Assembly (NCBI RefSeq): GCF_964340395.1
Contig: NC_135563.1
Coordinates: 10,336,075-10,400,074 of the forward strand
DNA length: 64,000 nt
Origin: Glandiceps talaboti
Taxonomy: Eukaryota; Hemichordata; Enteropneusta; Spengelidae
Direction: 5' to 3'
Under the pieces are notes generated by a model that was given only the letters and a program-made list of their open reading frames with translations, was not told the DNA's origin and made no database searches. Shown here in pieces: positions 61,410 to 64,000 of the stretch; position 1 is the first letter of the stretch, and each line of letters opens with the position of its first letter. The position numbers and the translations under genes were made by a program.

Positions 61410-64000
61410 AAAAACTGCACTCGTATATAACGACGTTATGAAATGAGGTCTCTTCGACTACTGCGTAACAGCACATGGCACATTTGCCTGCGCTCACAGA
61501 TGATGGATGATCGTTATCGGGTATTGTGTACAGAGGTAAGTACTGATGCCCTTGTCATAGTGAATGACTTCCTTCGGTTCATAGCGGTCATTTACGTTCT
61601 TTCACCTGCAGAATAAACGGGAAACGAATAAATGATTTATTATGATGTCTCATTTTGATATAAATATTAGCGTTTCTTATTTCAACTGAGGGTTTAATTC
61701 TGGTGTATTTTATTTTAAATTATGAGTTAAAACTTTGCAAAGTGGTTAAGAACTTCAAATTATGGGATGCACGTCAAACTTCTGTTTTCAAGCGCATGTC
61801 TAGTGAACATGTCTGTTATTCCATTGTCTTCAGATGCCGTTTTAATGAAAATGTTTTAAAAAATATCAATTTGGTAATTTTTTAGTTTAAAAAGTAAAAA
61901 TATTAATGCTAATCTTTAAATAGTTAGTTTGCAAATGATGGAAGACACCCCATTTTGCACTTCTGAAAGTCGTGAAAGTTAATGATTCTTGACAAATACA
62001 AATATTATTACGAATTTAATTAGTTTAATCAGAATTTCATGAATGAGACAAATTGTGCTGATCTGTAATACAGGTTAAAACCTTCATGACGTAGTAGAGA
62101 CGACGTTTGCCATGTGCACAAAGGTCATTTTCACTATTCTAATAAGTTGTGCATCGCTGTTTGGAAAGGAATTGCATATTTTACATATGCTAAAATTCTA
62201 ACATACTTGAATGAATTTTTTTATACTAATTGTTGGCTTCGACGACACAAACCAGGGAAAAAAGTCATGTAACGAGCTTATATTTGGATCCAGGTTCCAA
62301 TATGACACTAATGCCTTCTTTTTTTCTTGGAAGGATACTAAATTGTGTTCATAAAATTGCGGTTAGAACGTTTTGATCGTGTTCAATGGTTATTTACAGG
62401 TCTTTGAATGTGGTTGATTAAGACTCCCTTAAAAAGCTCATAAAGTCAATATGTTTCGTTTAAATTTTCAAAGCAAATGCTTTCGTAGTAGCTCTTAAAT
62501 AAGGAATGACGGAGCACTAATAAAATACCAATTTGGTGGAACGAGGAAGGGTTGGATTTCATGGGATTGAATTGGATTGAAGATTGAAGGTTAAGAAAAC
62601 ATATCGAGTTTTAGTCATTTAATTCAGTTGTCGATGGTAGTCATACTTTATATTGTATGATATTCATTGTATTCCGTCTGTCATCGGAGGCTGCATTGTT
62701 ATACTTGTACAAAACGTTGCCTCGTTTCAATGCTTAAAATCAGATGGCAAGCCTGCATGGGTAAATGCTTAAGTATGTGTTAATTTAGAAGACTGCATAT
62801 GCCTCGAATATTTAAAATACACATGAATAGCCAAATCGATTACGTGAAGACTCGCTTGAATCTTAAACTAATATATAACGTAATTCAATTTAACAATGGA
62901 ATTGTTATACTTAGATTTGAAACAAGGATCGATTACAAGTATAAAAAACCTAGACAATGTTTATGTATGAATTTTATGATTATAATCTGTGTTTCAAAGA
63001 CATTTTACAATCCAAACGCAGTTTTTGATATGCGACGTAATGTGACATTATAACCTCGGTAAGCAAATAATGACATCACTATCTGCCAATTGAATATTTG
63101 GCTCCATGGTCTAATTATGAAGTTAGAACACGATCGCTACTTTCACTCTCCCAGTTCTTACAAAAAGGGCAACTCACGGATTGCATATCAGATAGCATAG
63201 ATTGTTTAGCCTCCAACTCTGAAGTTAAAAATTTTTTTTTTTGTCTCTACAACCTGATGTCTTATAAGCGAAGCTTTGCTATTGAGCAACATTGCGCCTC
63301 GGGATCAATTTCGTTAAAGATCAAAAGTTTCTTGTTTCGCCAAATACTTTACAATATGAAAGCTAGCCTTGTACCTGATCCTTTAAACGTCGTTACTAAA
63401 CTGTAGTAGTTTACTCTATTGTTTTTAAGAAAATTGTCAATCTATTCTCCATCGCCCCTTAGACTATTAGAAACTTTCATTTTACTTTCATTTTTGTAAA
63501 TATAACAATTTCATAGGATTATGTATCTTATTTTTGTTCATGGACTGTTTTGCTTATTTTGCCTAACTCTTTACCATTTGTGAGCAGGGTTGAACGCCCT
63601 TTTCCCCTTTTGACTATTTTTCAGCACTTTTGTGCAATACATATCATTCGAAATTATATTGGCATTTTAAAAGACGTTATCTTATTGTTATAGTCTTCAT
63701 TGCATATTTATGTTAATGTTGTGTAAGAGTGGATAGAACATCAATATTCTTATAGTTATACATTTCATAAAGACACTCACAATTTGCTAGTCAAATACAT
63801 TCTTAATTAAGTGAATGTGCAATTAGAAGTGTCATGGCATCCAAACGCATCTTCTTTTTCAAAGTATGCAGGGGCTCGGAAATGGCTAATGACAAATATC
63901 GGTTCCTTCGTATAAATATATACATTCACTGGAGTATGACGTTCGCGTATTTAGATTATTTTACTATCAGCATTAATACCTCCACAATAATCTGATTCAT
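61410..64000. other. no recognised feature
   Basis: AT-rich DNA with short ORFs only (for example 62799-63053 and 63098-63406), none with recognisable domains. Confidence 0.5.

Overview
This is an AT-rich, intron-dominated stretch of a metazoan nuclear genome. There are no long ORFs, no operons and no ribosome-binding sites. Microsatellites are dense, and there are several families of decayed mobile elements: Penelope-like retroelement remnants, a tRNA-derived SINE, a Harbinger-like element, fold-back elements and degenerate minisatellites. The repeat content (GIY-YIG Penelope relics, a SINE ending in an AGCGCTATATAAGAA-type tail plus ATT repeats, GTCTGTCTGTGGACA-type repeats) suggests a marine invertebrate, perhaps a deuterostome. 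The sequence alone does not fix the species.

I see two probable protein-coding genes, both on the minus strand, assembled by eye from short open segments with AG/GT splice signals and compatible intron phases. Gene 1 (about 60.7 down to 41.1 kb) looks like a tandem C2-domain protein (synaptotagmin/TC2N-like). It has a first coding exon with a CCGG-cysteine motif at 60.5 kb, C2A exons at 55.0, 51.5 and 50.3 kb, the C2A-C2B junction at 49.7 kb, and C2B exons at 44.3 and 41.1 kb. Gene 2 has its clearest part at 18.5 to 13.65 kb: five consecutive exons whose phases all match and which encode a hydrophobic, helix-rich protein that I do not recognise. Further isolated candidate exons on the same strand lie at 19.2, 23.8, 24.3, 28.2 and 38.7 kb. 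All exon calls need transcript support.

The introns carry the rest. 0.4-1.1 kb: a three-unit ~250-bp repeat with TCAAGGTCA motifs. 4.6-5.2 kb: an inverted-repeat, (TA)n-rich element that contains a hammerhead-ribozyme-like motif; related copies lie at 5.07 and 45.2 kb. 13.96-15.33 kb: a Harbinger-like element with TTA target duplication, inside a Gene 2 intron. 17.9-18.2 kb: a GAACA/TGTTC-rich element bounded by CTCTAAAG/CTTTAGAG. 20.8-21.5 kb: a Penelope-like relic with inverted end repeats, next to a 200-bp imperfect palindrome. 46.5-48.6 kb: a (TGTA)/(TGCC)/(TGTC) microsatellite followed by a decayed ~150-bp tandem array, interrupted by an ~860-bp composite fold-back insertion. 48.86-49.06 kb: a (GA)n...(CT)n giant hairpin. 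55.7-56.1 kb: a frameshifted Penelope GIY-YIG pseudogene. 58.86-59.21 kb: a tRNA-derived SINE. The most interesting theme is Penelope-family biology: two endonuclease relics plus ribozyme-bearing terminal repeats, all inside introns of apparently live genes.
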